A stretch of DNA of 64,000 bases from the NCBI GenBank assembly GCA_029215795.1, contig JARDYH010000001.1:200515654-200579653 (forward strand), written 5' to 3'. Each line of letters opens with the position of its first letter. The first letter of the stretch is position 1. This DNA comes from Anniella stebbinsi. Taxonomy: Eukaryota > Chordata > Lepidosauria > Squamata > Anniellidae. Under the pieces are notes generated by a model that did no database searches, was not told where the DNA came from, and saw only the letters and a program-made list of their open reading frames with translations. Positions 34,264 to 44,714 of this stretch are shown here, piece after piece. Made by a program: the position numbers and the translations under genes.

Positions 34264-36597
34264 ATGGCGGCCACAGCTTTATTTAAACGTTGCGTGAGGT
34301 GCCGGGCTAAACTAGCCCTTACGGACGGTCACTCGCTGTGTGTCGCGTGCCTTGGAGAGGCCCACGTTGTTGAGACGTGCCCTCTCTGCATGAGTTTTTC
34401 GCGCCAGACCAGGCGCAATAGGGCTGACCGCCTCCGCAGTATCCTTTGGAGTCGAGCGCTGGAGGCTGTGGACGTTCCTCGCCCCATGGAAACTCAGGCG
34501 TCAACTTCTGGGGAGCGCGGCCGCCAGGCTGTTAGTCGCTCGAGCCCAGCAACCCCTCGCTAGCCGTCCCCTTCGGTAGCGGCGCAGGGTCCTCTGCACA
34601 AGAAGCCAAAACTTTCGAAAAAAGAATCTTCTAAGTCAAAAAAGACAAAACCGAAACCGGCAAAGGCGTCGGTACCGACCGCGAAATCCCGGTCGACACC
34701 GAAGGAGACTGGGCCTGTAACACCTCTGCCCTCGATACCGAGACGATCGCCAGCGGTATCGGAGCCGGCAGCCCGATCGTCATCGGTGTCGTTGCCGAAA
34801 CCGAGAAAGTCAACCTCGGCATCAGCGATCCCCTCGCTACCGATCTCGCCTCGGCCTACTTCGACCTCGGCATCGAAGAAAAAGCCTACAAAGTCGTCCT
34901 CGATGATTCCCTCGGTAACGACAGCTTCAAAAGCGAAGGCACGGACTACATCCACTCTGGGCACGGGGTTAAAACCAGCGGTGGCACAGTCTACCTCCTC
35001 GTTACCGAGGACTCCACCTGGCCTACGTTCACCGAGAGCTCTACCGGCCCTTCTGTTGGATCCTCCAACGGTCCCACTGTCGCCTCCAATAGAGCTCTTC
35101 TCGGACGTGGAAGGTGTCGACACCGACTTGGATGTTCGCCCGCAGCCACCTTCCCCGGTGCGGTCACACACTTTCAGGTCGCAAGCATCTCATCATCCTT
35201 TGGTAACGTCCCATGCTTCTCATCATGCTTCATCAACTCGTTACCGCCACTCGCGGTCGCAATCGCGTTCAAGGGAATGGGACAAATACTTGGATAGGTC
35301 CCAGCACTCGTCCAGATCCTCGAGACACTCTCGACACCGAGCTCCGGCGGCTTACCGCTTCGACCCCTACACTGGGCAACGGCTAACAGCTGATCCTCTA
35401 CCTTTGTCTCAGCCATCGCCTCGAGCAGGGCACTCTTCCACTTGGCATCGTGGACGAACGAGCTCAACGGCGTTACAGCCAGCGTTACCATTGCCACCGG
35501 CGGATTTACCGACTCCGTTGTCGCCGCAATCCATCGAGGACTACGCGTCGGACACCTCCTCAGTGGCGTCTGCCGCTCGGTCCATGCCGTCCCCTCCGGA
35601 GGATGTGGCAACTACAGACTGGGCTTCCCCGTCGATGGAGCACAGCAGCTTTGCGGAGCAAATGCTGAGAATGGCTCAATCCCTCGGAGTGGAACATCAG
35701 CTGCCACAGGACGATGTCGACGACAATATCTTCGACGTCATGTACACAGAACCAACTCCGCAACTTACTTTGCCAATGGTCAAGACCATACTGAAGACCC
35801 TCAAACAGCCATGGCCTAGTCCTTCGTCGATGGGCCACACATCAAAACGGCTAGATGCACTTTATAAAGTGAAGGAAGCAGATGCGCCGTTACTCTTCGT
35901 GCATCCCAAGCCTAATTCCATCGTGGTGGAAGCAGCCCAGGGCCGCTCCACTAGAACTCATTCTACGCCAGCCAACAAAGAGGGGCGTAAGCTGGACGCT
36001 ATCGGGAGACGAGTCTATTCTGCTGGGGCGCTGGTAGCTAAAATCTCTAACTATCAGGCCATGATGGCCCGATACCAGTTGTTCTTATGGCAGAAAATAG
36101 CATCATTGACGGATTATCTTCCGGATGATCGACGGGAGCTGGCTAGGGTGTTCCAGGCCGAAGCTACCCGCCTCTCCAAACAGCAGCTCACCACATCTCA
36201 TCACCAAACCGATGCGACGTCAAAAGCACTTGTCGCAGCTGTGACCCTTCATCGCCATGCATGGCTGAGATCCACATCCCTGCCGCAGGAAACGCGTAGT
36301 CGTATTGAGGACTTACCGTTTGATGGTGAGGGCCTATTTAACTCGCAAACAGATGCCACTATGGACACAATCCACAAGGCAAAAATGACTGCCAGGAAGA
36401 TGGGGATCCAGACTGCCCTACAGCCTGCATATCGGCCGCGTAAATGGTATAGGCCAGTTCCGTTCCAGCCTCGTCAGCAGCAGGACCGTCAACAAAGATA
36501 CCAGCCACAAGCCTCGCAATACCAACAGCGAAAACCGTCATCGCGCTTCCACCAGACTCGCCCTAGGACTGACCAGGCTCCTAAGCGGCGTCTTTGA
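34264..36597 (+). pseudogene. DIRS element 2 gag-like frame with one internal stop
   Basis: Begins MAATALFKRCVRCRAKL; the N-terminal 45 residues hold three CxxC pairs (CVRC, CVAC, CPLC), probably a zinc-binding fold. A TAG at 34561-34563 interrupts, after which the same frame stays open for about 680 codons. The middle is rich in Ser, Pro, Lys and Arg; the C-terminal third has MAQSLGVEHQLPQDDVDD, PFDGEGLFNSQTDATMD and a Gln/Arg-rich end finishing PKRRL. This frame and its order of blocks match element 1. Role inferred: RNA binding and particle formation. Confidence 0.8.
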
Positions 36598-37539
36598 CTT
36601 TGCACACTGCCCCCCAGAGCACTATCGATTTGGCGACACCCTATCTCGTTACCACAATGCATGGGCTGCCATTACAATGGACAGCTGGGTGTTGTCCATA
36701 ATCTCTGGGGGCTACAAAATAGAGCTGCGAGTCCCTCCTCCGCTGGGCACTGTGAGAGTAACACCACCGTCCCCCCCCCTTGCTACGGGAAGTAGCAACC
36801 TTACTGCAGAAGGGGGCAATTACGCGAGTTCCACCATCTCGAATCCGCCAGGGCTTTTATTCAAGGTATTTCACAGTGCCAAAGAAGGACGGGGGTCTCC
36901 GGCCTATTATGGATCTCAGACGGCTCAACCGGTTCATCAAGACCAGGAGATTTCGAATGATCACACTAGCATCGATACTCCCATTGCTCGGGACAGGCAG
37001 ATGGTTCACGTTAATAGACCTCAAGGATGCCTACTTTCACATTTCCATTCACCCCCTACACTGCAAATATCTCCGATTTGTGGTGGGGCACTGTGTGTAT
37101 CAATTTGCCATCCTTCCGTTTGGGCTGAAAACAGCCCCCAGAGTGTTCACCAAATGCATGGGGGCAGTTTGTGCACACCTGCGGGCGAGGGGAATAGAAC
37201 TGTATCCGTACTTAGACGATTGGTTGATCGTTTCCCCATCGCAAGGCCAAGCTCTTTCGGACGTCCAACTAGTAGCTCAGACTCTATCATCGTTGGGCCT
37301 GCAGATCAACGCGGAGAAGTCAGTTTTTCAACCCACCAGAACTCTTCAGTTCATAGGAGTCCTGCTGGACTCGGTCTCGGGCAGAGCGTTCCTTCCACAG
37401 AGCAGAGCAGACGCCATCACGGCCTTGGCAGCGAGAGTCCGGCTCAGGGCCAGATCGACGGCGCTCACCATCCTAAGGTTGTTGGGTTGCATGGCGGTGT
37501 CAGTTTTCGTCGTCCGTTGGGCACGACTCCATATGCGCC

Positions 37540-37606
37540 CACTGCAGCAGTTACTTCTTCGGCACTACGATCCAACAATGAACCCACGCAACCTTTACAT
37601 CGCGAT
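37540..37606 (+). repeat. Donor copy of 67-bp internal direct duplication
   Basis: CACTGCAGCAGTTACTTCTT begins this piece, which belongs in RNase H upstream (QQLLLRHYDPTMNPRNLYIA in frame). It is identical to 37965-38031. Confidence 0.85.
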
Positions 37607-37964
37607 CCCTCAACAGGTTCGGGACTCTCTCAGTTGGTGGGGAAATCCAGACAATCTGTCCCAGGGCATGCCGTTTGTTTCCAAAGGCCCTTCACGAGTC
37701 GTCACTACGGACGCGTCCCTGCTGGGCTGGGGGGCCCATTACAGGGACCTATCCGTACAGGGAAGGTGGTCAGCGGCGGAACAGCGCTTCCACATAAACT
37801 TTCTCGAGCTTCTCGCAGTGAAGAGGGCTCTCCATGCATTTCAAAGTCACCTGCAAGGACGTCATGTACAAATCCTGACGGACAACACTACGACAGTGTG
37901 GTACCTCAACAAGGAGGGAGGGACACGATCCCCAGACTTGTTGCATCTAACCAGGAACCAGGAA

Positions 37965-38031
37965 CACTGCAGCAGTTACTTCTTCGGCACTACGATCCAA
38001 CAATGAACCCACGCAACCTTTACATCGCGAT
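37965..38031 (+). repeat. Acceptor copy of 67-bp internal direct duplication
   Basis: Same 67 bp as 37540-37606, offset 425. Here it sits between LHLT and RHIRISALHIAG, where element 1 has about ten unrelated codons, so it is a foreign patch that also changes the reading frame. It is preceded by a small AACCAGGAACCAGGAAC repeat. Confidence 0.85.
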
Positions 38032-38439
38032 TCCCAGACATATTCGCATTTCTGCCCTTCATATAGCGGGAACAGACAATGTAATAGCGGATGCCCTCAG
38101 CCGGGCCTTTGCAGAAGTCCACGAGTGGCAGCTAAAACCACAGCTAGTGCGCAGCATCTTTGCCCGTTGGGGCTCACCGGACGTAGATCTGTTCGCGACG
38201 CAACAGAACACAGTTTGCCAAGCCTTCTGTTCCAGGGCAGGGATAGGAGCGAAGTCCCTGGGGGACGCATTCACGTACCACTGGGACAACAGCCTATACT
38301 ACATCTTCCCGCCATTCCCGCTGATAGGACGGGTCATAGCGCGGATTCTGCACCACAACACCAATGCGATTCTCATAGCACCGTGGTGGCCGAGACAGCC
38401 ATGGTTCACCACTCTCCTAAGACTCGCCGGTCCTCGGGT

Positions 38440-39573
38440 ATGGAGACTCCCGACAGTGCCAGACATATTATCAAGGAGGGACGGTCAGATTCTTCACCCA
38501 GAACCGAACAGCCTGAAGCTCACGGCATGGAGAATCCTACCCGGTGGCACCATTTAACTTTGCCTCCTGAAATCCGAACTATACTGGAGTCGGCAAGAAA
38601 GCCATCCACCAGATTATCCTATCGGAGGAAATGGAACAAATTTAGGAAATTTGCTTCACTTTCCGGATTTGACCATCTTTCGGGACCCATCTCAGGTGTC
38701 CTCTCGTTCCTGTATTCGCTACATGAGGCGGGCCTTACTCCAGCGTCCATTAAAGTGTACCTAGCAGCAATCTCTGCCACTCACGACCCCGTTGATGGGG
38801 TATCAGTGTTTACACATCCGCTGTCTAAAACATTCTTGAAAGGACTCCGCAACATCTCACCGCCCTTTCGACCGCCGGTCCCACAGTGGTCGCTTTCCCT
38901 GGTCTTGGGGGTATTAATGGCTAAGCCCTTTGAACTGCTGTCTACAATCGATATCCGTCTCCTGACTCTTAAAACCGTCTTTCTGGTTGCCATCACGTCC
39001 GCCAGGCGGGCATCAGAACTCGCTGCGTTGCTTGTTGATCCCCCATATACCCAGTTCTTTAAGCATAAAGTTGTCCTGAGAACAGGACCCACATTCACTC
39101 CCAAAGTTTCATCAAGTTTTCATCTTAATAAAGATATTGTTCTACCGACGTTTTTCACTGCGTCTACAGACCCATTGGTCTCGACTTTACATGCCCTAGA
39201 TGTTCGCCGGGCCTTGGCGTTTTACAAGTCTCAGTCAGAGGGATATCGTAAATCTAGGAAGTTGTTTGTCTGCTACGGCGGGAAAAGTAAAGGTTTACCA
39301 GTTTCTGCTCAACGCCTCTCGGCGTGGATTGTTGACACTATCGTTCTCGCCTACCAGCTAGCGGGGAAAGAGCCTCCATCTGCGGTGAAGGCGCACTCCG
39401 CTTGGGCGCAGGCGACGTCCACTGCTTCCTTGCAAGGGGTTTCAATTCCTGATCTTTGCAAAGCTGCAACCTGGTCGAACGCCTCCACTTTCATTAAACA
39501 CTACAGGCTGGACGTTCGAGCAAGACAAGAATGCTCCTTCGGCAGGGCTGTCCTGTCGTCAGTCTGTTTGTAA
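38440..39573 (+). CDS. DIRS element 2 tyrosine recombinase, open but missing an active-site Arg
   Basis: Open frame of 377 codons from the ATG at 38440; the true start is uncertain, and the first 40 codons overlap the end of the RT region, as is usual for DIRS. N-terminal SAM-like core-binding part: RKPSTRLSYRRKWNKF, SFLYSLHEAGLTPASIKVYL. Catalytic part: VAITSARRASELAAL (first Arg), KAHSAWAQATS at 39391 and FIKHYRLDVRARQ with Tyr codon 39502-39504. The expected HxxR reads HSAW (TGG at 39403-39405; CGG to TGG is a CpG-type change). Known: both arginines of the RHRY set hold the scissile phosphate. Inferred: the protein is probably inactive for strand cleavage. Confidence 0.85.
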   Translation: METPDSARHIIKEGRSDSSPRTEQPEAHGMENPTRWHHLTLPPEIRTILESARKPSTRLSYRRKWNKFRKFASLSGFDHLSGPISGVLSFLYSLHEAGLTPASIKVYLAAISATHDPVDGVSVFTHPLSKTFLKGLRNISPPFRPPVPQWSLSLVLGVLMAKPFELLSTIDIRLLTLKTVFLVAITSARRASELAALLVDPPYTQFFKHKVVLRTGPTFTPKVSSSFHLNKDIVLPTFFTASTDPLVSTLHALDVRRALAFYKSQSEGYRKSRKLFVCYGGKSKGLPVSAQRLSAWIVDTIVLAYQLAGKEPPSAVKAHSAWAQATSTASLQGVSIPDLCKAATWSNASTFIKHYRLDVRARQECSFGRAVLSSVCL

Positions 39574-39619
39574 TATCTCAGCGGGCCTACCCACCCCCTT
39601 TGGTAAGTAGCTGATTACT

Positions 39620-39715
39620 CGCCCATATGTGTGATGCACAGAGACCACGAAGAAGAAATGCAGGTTGCTTACCTGTAACCGTAGTTCTTCGAGTGGTCAT
39701 CTGTGCAGTCACACA
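39620..39715. repeat. DIRS element 2 internal complementary region
   Basis: CGCCCATATGTGTGATGCAC to GAAGAAGAA pairs with the left end; GGTTGCTTACCTGTAACCGT to GTCACAC pairs with the right end. It matches the corresponding region of element 1 in position and plan. Confidence 0.85.
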
Positions 39716-39848
39716 ACCCACCCACCGTCCCCTCTTGGCTCCGCTTTCGTTGTCAAGAGGTCTTTCAGCATGCTCTTAGTTCTGGTCGTCTTATCCTATG
39801 TTATTGTTGTGATTCGTTCTCTCAGTGGCGAGGCCAAGCGGTCTCATA

Positions 39849-40030
39849 GAACTGAGGTAGGCGGGAACCCCGAGCATGCGCGATAGGACGGTGGGGGGAG
39901 GGGTTCCCGCCAAAAATCTAAGCTAGCTAAGGAAGTTCCCGAAGCGGGCTCGACGTCGACGCGAGCCCATATGTGTGACTGCACAGATGACCACTCGAAG
40001 AACTACGGTTACAGGTAAGCAACCTGCATT
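39849..40030. repeat. DIRS element 2 right inverted terminal repeat
   Basis: Complement of the left repeat plus an outer extension paired with the internal complementary region. Ends with ACAG|GTAAGCAACCTGCATT; the GT at 40015 makes a consensus splice donor. Confidence 0.85.
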
Positions 40031-41240
40031 ACTATTGCTTTAGTCCATGGTGATATGTAAGAATCTAATAAGGCCTGGGATACCAGGGAGCTTGGAGCCA
40101 GGCCATGGTATAATCTGAACCAGAAGTGTACAGTGTGTTTCCAGGCCAAACTGCTCAGAGAGGGCAGACCACCCTCTAGAGCAAGAGTAGCCCCAGATAC
40201 ACATCTGGGGACTGCAAATAGCAGTCGTAGATAAGTCGTTTGGATGCTCTCGAGTGTTCCTTTGGCCAAAGGGAACCAAACTGGGGCTCCAAAAAGAATC
40301 TGAGATACCAGTTGAGACTTAAACACTCTAATAGCTGCAGGCAGAAATTTGCTGTCATTATAAAGAAAAAAAAACAGCAGAGAGCCCCCATTGTTTTTTC
40401 TGCCTTATTTTTAATATATTTATGATGTTCCTGCCATTTGAGGTTCTCCTGAAAACAGATCCCTAGATATTTATATGAGTTAACCTGGTTAATATTATGA
40501 CCACCCATAGACCACTTGAATCTTACTTTTTTCTTTGCAAAAACTAGGACTTTGGACTTTTGGTAATTGATGGTTAGATCATTATTAGTACAGTAATCTG
40601 AGAAACCATTGAGAAGTCTCGTAAGTCCCAATCTAGTCTGGGATAACAGAACCGCATCGTCCGCATAAAGAAGTATTTGGACTTTTGATTGTCCAATTCT
40701 AGGAGGATGGGATTGCAGTGTTGACAGTGAGGAGGGAAGATCGGCCAGGAACAAGTTGAACAGGGATGGCGCAAGAACGCAGCCCTGTCTAACGCCCTGA
40801 GAAATGACGAATTCACTGGAGAGATGGCCCTGTTTGCTACAGCGAACCTGTGCTGTGGTGTTGTGATACATGGACTGTATCAAAAATAGCAATCTGCTGT
40901 CTATATGAAGTTGTTCCAACTTCCTCCATAATCGGGGGCGAGATATAGAGTCAAAGGCTGACCTAAGATCTATAAAAGCACAGTACAATTTGGTTCCTTT
41001 TGTTGCAGTGTATTTATGGGCCAGATGGTATAAAACCAAACAATGATCGTTAGTTGAACTCCCGACTTGAAATCCGATTTGTTCCTGTCCCAAAATGTTA
41101 TTTTCGCTGATCCACTTGCTAAGTTTAATATTCAAAAAACTGGCATAAATCTTGCCAGCAATTGACAGCAGGCTAATGGGTCTATAATTACTCGGGTCAT
41201 TTCTCGGGCCCTTCTTATAGATTGGAATCACTAATGTCTA
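40031..41240 (-). pseudogene. R4/Dong- or Jockey-like LINE reverse transcriptase, minus strand, split by DIRS element 2
   Basis: The minus-strand frame from 41231 starts MIPIYKKGPRNDPSNYRPIS and shows RT blocks in order: SLLSIAGKIYASFL, QIGFQVGSSTNDHC, CAFIDLRSAFDSISRPRLW, SQGVRQGCVLAPSLFNLF, LLYADDAVLLS with the catalytic YADD, YQKSKVLVF and YKYLGICF. An A-rich stretch (poly-Phe on the other reading) near 40363-40378 shifts the frame; the C-terminal part continues at 40326-40031 (FKSQLVSQILFGAPVW, LYHGLAPSSLVSQALL). Upstream endonuclease is absent, so the copy is 5'-truncated. The YADD context and lack of L2 hallmarks set it apart from the L2 copies; the clade is uncertain. Confidence 0.8.
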
Positions 41241-41550
41241 AATGCTATTTGCTGATGTTTGGCCTATTGGCTGCGAATAAAGTTGCTGTTGTACTGTACA
41301 ATTGTGTGTAATAACCTTTGCCCAAAGTGTAAGTACATTAACTCAGGCACAAATCCTCCAATCCCCGTTAAAGCTGTGTTAGTGATTAATACTTTGGTCA
41401 GACAATAATTACTTATTACTTCATAAGATTTTTATTATGCCCTTCCTGCAAGAAGGTAAGAACTGTGCTTTAGTATGTACATGAACAGCACCAGAGTGAC
41501 AATGCCCTTTAGAAACCCTTTCCCTGTGATACACCAAAGGCCTACCTCAT
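41241..41550. other. Unassigned
   Basis: No recognised feature between the LINE fragment and the next fold-back repeat. Confidence 0.3.
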
Positions 41551-41696
41551 TTAAGGTGCAATCCTATACATGTTTAGGCAGAAAAAAAGCCTACAACTCC
41601 CAGCATGACTCAGCCAATGAGGCTGGCTAGGACATGCTGAGAGTTGTAGGTCCCCCCCACACCCCTGTCTAAACATGCATAGGATTGGGGCCTTAG
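41551..41696. repeat. ACTACAACTCCC-type fold-back repeat with ATCCTATGCATG termini
   Basis: The left arm AATCCTATACATGTTTAGGC with CCTACAACTCCCAGCATG faces the right arm CATGCTGAGAGTTGTAGG with AAACATGCATAGGATTG. Arms of about 65 bp pair with few mismatches around a short loop near 41620. Confidence 0.7.
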
Positions 41697-42615
41697 TGCA
41701 TATGCTCTTGGGCCTATAAAACGTTCCAGCAGCATTCATTCCCGTTTGTGCCCCTGGGATCCCAACGTTCCTGATTATTATGGTACATGGCTCTCCCTCC
41801 TGCTGCCAGTCCCAGTGGTGTAGTGGAGTCAGGGCTCAAAGGGATGCAGAGCCAGCACATTTTTATTAGCAGGGATGCTGATGTCACCTGCCACTCCTTT
41901 CAGAATTCCCTTTTCCCTCTGGGCTAAGTTGCAATCCTCACAGTACCTGGGGTGGTGGTAGTGGTTTCCCAGCAACAATCTATTGAGATGCAGAGTATTT
42001 TGGGGTGGCTTGGTCTTGGAAAGGCAATTATGACCCATTAGCCTGACAAAATACCAGCTGATGAAAACTGCCAGAATTGGTCTGTTTGTAGGGATCAACA
42101 CAAGTGCCTGGAATTTTGGATGCTCCTTGGCGTGGCAATGAGGATTGTATTTGAAAATACAGAGGACTATATTTAAAAACACAGGGCCTACACTTCAAAA
42201 ATTACCAACCACTGGCCATTTCACATTTCACTGTTACGTCCCATTGTCTTCTCCTGCTTGAGCACAGGAAAGACCTGCAGGAATTATTGAAGCCGGGAAT
42301 TTGTAATTCTTGAGAGAGCATGTTAACTGAGCATGTAAAGAACTGCAAGTCTTCTTCCTTGCCCCCCCTCCAAAATCCCTTGACAGTCGTTGGGAAACAG
42401 GATGAAAACTGAAGGATGACAATGTTGTCTAAAGACCCGTAAACAGCCATGAGGGAGGAATGGCAAGTGCACAAATATCCTAAACTGAAATGTAGAAACT
42501 TATCTGCCACTGTAATTATTGGGCAGTAGAGCGAGGGCCACAGCCCAAGAGACAAGTATCCAGATGCCAGCGCTCCCCCAAACCCATCAGTGCACCCTTC
42601 CATTGTTACATCTTT
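41697..42615. other. Unassigned non-coding stretch
   Basis: Several minus-strand open frames of 60-130 codons cross this region (for example 42603-42202 and 42182-41829) but none has a recognisable domain and they overlap each other in different frames. Confidence 0.35.
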
Positions 42616-42712
42616 ATCTTGTCCATCCCACCCAAGAGCTCAGGATGGCATTCTCGATTCCCCCCGCATTTAATTTTAACCACAGCCCTGTGAGATAGAT
42701 GAGGCTGAAAGA
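42616..42712 (-). repeat. MIR-like fragment
   Basis: CCATCCCACCCAAGAGCTCAG and ACAGCCCTGTGAGATAGATG resemble the complement of the MIR 3' half and related lizard SINE tails. It is followed by a GA microsatellite (42712-42728). Confidence 0.4.
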
Positions 42713-42728
42713 GAGAGAGAGAGAAAGA

Positions 42729-43262
42729 GGCTGAATTCGGACAACACATTAGTCAATGGTGGGTTGAGTAGCCAACTCACAGTTGGTTATTTTGTGGGTA
42801 CTCCCCACACAACATATTCCTACACAACTGTGGGTGGTTGGAGCTGGCGTTGAGTGGACTAATAATCAACCCAGCATTTGACTGACATAGCCACCGCCCC
42901 TCTCCCCACCTTTCCTCCCTCAGTCCTTCCAGTTCTATCCCAGCAGCCTCTGCAAGTTGCACCAGTTGTAGCAGTGTGGCAGCGGCCACTTTGGTTGCCC
43001 TTGCTGCCTGCCTCTATGGGCTTGTGTTTTAACCCACTCACCGTACGCCATTTATACACTCACCCCTCCACACAACACTTTAAACAACTGGCTTCGAACT
43101 AAACTTGCAAGCCAGTTGTTTCTCTCTGTTGTGTATTTGGGCGGAATAGCATACCGTCAGTAGTTTGTGAGTGGCATGTTACCCTCCACACAACACAATA
43201 AGCAACACAACTGATGATTGTTCCCCACCCCCCAGTTGCTTAATGTGTTGTCCGAATTCAGC
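42729..43262. mobile_element. Non-autonomous DNA transposon with perfect 23-bp terminal inverted repeats, copy 1
   Basis: Left end GGCTGAATTCGGACAACACA (plus TTA) is matched exactly by the right end (TAA) TGTGTTGTCCGAATTCAGCC. The interior has short inverted blocks (GGTGGGTTGAGTAGCC, TACTCCCCACACAACA) and no transposase. No clear target duplication was found, so the superfamily is undecided. The element at 51.0-51.6 kb is a relative. Confidence 0.7.
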
Positions 43263-44714
43263 CACTGAGTGGGGCTGTCTTCATGGTTTTCCCCCCTGCA
43301 GCTTGGCTGTGTTGTGAAATCCTTTGTGGCAAATGACGTTGTGGCCAGTGTGCTCCCAACCAGCTGCTTCCACCTGGAAAAGCCCAGTATTCAGAAGTCC
43401 TTTTACTCCGTTCTTTTTAATGAAAGCAGCTCCCAGGTGCTTGCTCTGCAGTGTGCCCCCATGCCTCTGCATTAAATCCTGGGTGTACCTGTGACCTGGT
43501 TGTGATGTGGGTTGCCCCTTCCCTCGTTCACACCTTTTCCTAGCATTCCCACAGAGAGACGTCTATGCATTTCCATCATTAATTAACTCAGGAGCTTTGT
43601 GAATTCGCTTCCCTGATGTGTCGTTAGCTCCAGAGCTGCGCAGCTCCAGAGCTGCAAACAACTGTGGTTGCTTGCTTCTGTGATGTGTTAGCTGCAGAGC
43701 TGTGCAACTTCAGAGTTGGAAGCTGCATTATTTGGGTTCTCTGATGCAGTGTTAGGGCTGGTGTGATACTGTTTGGAGTGGGGCTTCTTTGTGCTGGAGG
43801 GGTGCTCTCATGGGGAGCCAGTATTGTGCGTTAGTTACTCCCCATTCCCATTCATTAAACTGCAGTGGCAGGGGGAGCCTGGAGAGGAGCAGGTAACAAG
43901 CCTCTCTCCAGATGATGTTGGTTCTACTCCAAGACCTATGTTTTTTCCGGCTCTGAAAAGCTGGGTTTTAGGGACGGCTGGCTCTGCTGTGTAACAGTGA
44001 TGGAATATCAGTGATGGAGCAGAGCTGATTTCAGCATTCTGCGGGGAATAACTACAACACATGCTCCTTGGGTGCTCGTGAGGATGAGGCCAGTGACTGG
44101 CCTTCTGGGTACCACTATCCAATGTAAGTGCTGAAACTGGCAGCAGCAAGCAACAACAGCATCTCTGCCTTTGTCTTTTCTGAACTCAGTTTAGAGAGCT
44201 CAGCTCTTGCTAAGCCTCCATCTACCCGTAGATGGGTTGATGGACAAACCTTGATATTAGTTACTTTCATTTGGAGTGTTCCTTGCATTTTTAAACGTGA
44301 AAACTTTTGCAGTCTTCTTTTTTTTCAGCGCTTTTGCATGATTCATCTGAAACATCTGGAAAAGGACTGCGATGCCCATTATTTTCAGAAGAGGGCAGCA
44401 TTCAACTTCAAATTACACACAAGTGTCTCTCTACATTAGGCTGGCAAATGTAGAAAGGAAAAGCTTCAATCCAGTCGGGAAAGACTCCAAAAAGCTTTGC
44501 TAAATAACATTTCCTGAACACAAATCCTACGGTTTGTTTTGTTAAAACCAGACTCTATCCTCAATTCTGACAGAGTAAACCCGTAATCTGGAATTACAGA
44601 CGTTTTCATGGTGTCATGAAATATTATCCTTATGTAGCAAAGTCGAACTGATTGGTCCAGGAATCAGGTATATGCTACAGTGGTAGAAGTACTTTGGTAA
44701 CATATACATTCATG
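43263..44714. other. Unassigned non-coding stretch
   Basis: Contains a loosely repeated CCAGAGCTG motif at 43628-43720. No exon, RNA gene or mobile element recognised. Confidence 0.35.

Larger units (their letters stand above)
36599..38557 (+). pseudogene. DIRS element 2 RT/RNase H/methylase-like region in three frame segments
   Basis: Segment 1 (36599-36780: MDSWVLSIISGGYKIEL) leads at a C9 run (36771-36779) into segment 2, one frame on (36780-37965): EVATLLQKGAI, GFYSRYFTVPKKDGGLRPI, LIDLKDAYFHISIH, ILPFGLKTAPRVFTK, YLDDWLIV at 37209 with both catalytic aspartates, then RNase H (TTDASLLGWGAH, ILTDNTTTVWYLNKEGG). RNase H is broken at 37965 by a duplicated 67-bp piece. Segment 3 (38032-38557) resumes with ISALHIAGTDNVIADALSR and the methylase-like domain (DVDLFATQQNT, IFPPFPLIGRVIARI, APWWPRQPWF). 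Confidence 0.85.
33927..40030 (+). mobile_element. DIRS-type tyrosine-recombinase retrotransposon, element 2 (about 6.1 kb)
   Basis: Same architecture as element 1, but diverged and much better preserved: long gag frame with one TAG, RT core with intact YLDD, open recombinase. Ends start TTCTTCTTCGTGG and finish GCAACCTGCATT. It lies inside an older LINE in the opposite orientation, without target duplication. Visible defects are the TAG in gag, a 67-bp templated duplication in RNase H that shifts the frame, and loss of the recombinase HxxR arginine. Confidence 0.9.

Noticed and set aside
36677..37960. Long frame 36677-38557 read straight through as one protein
   Set aside because: Between 36780 and 37965 this frame is a shadow of the RT core, which lies one frame away with all RT and RNase H motifs.
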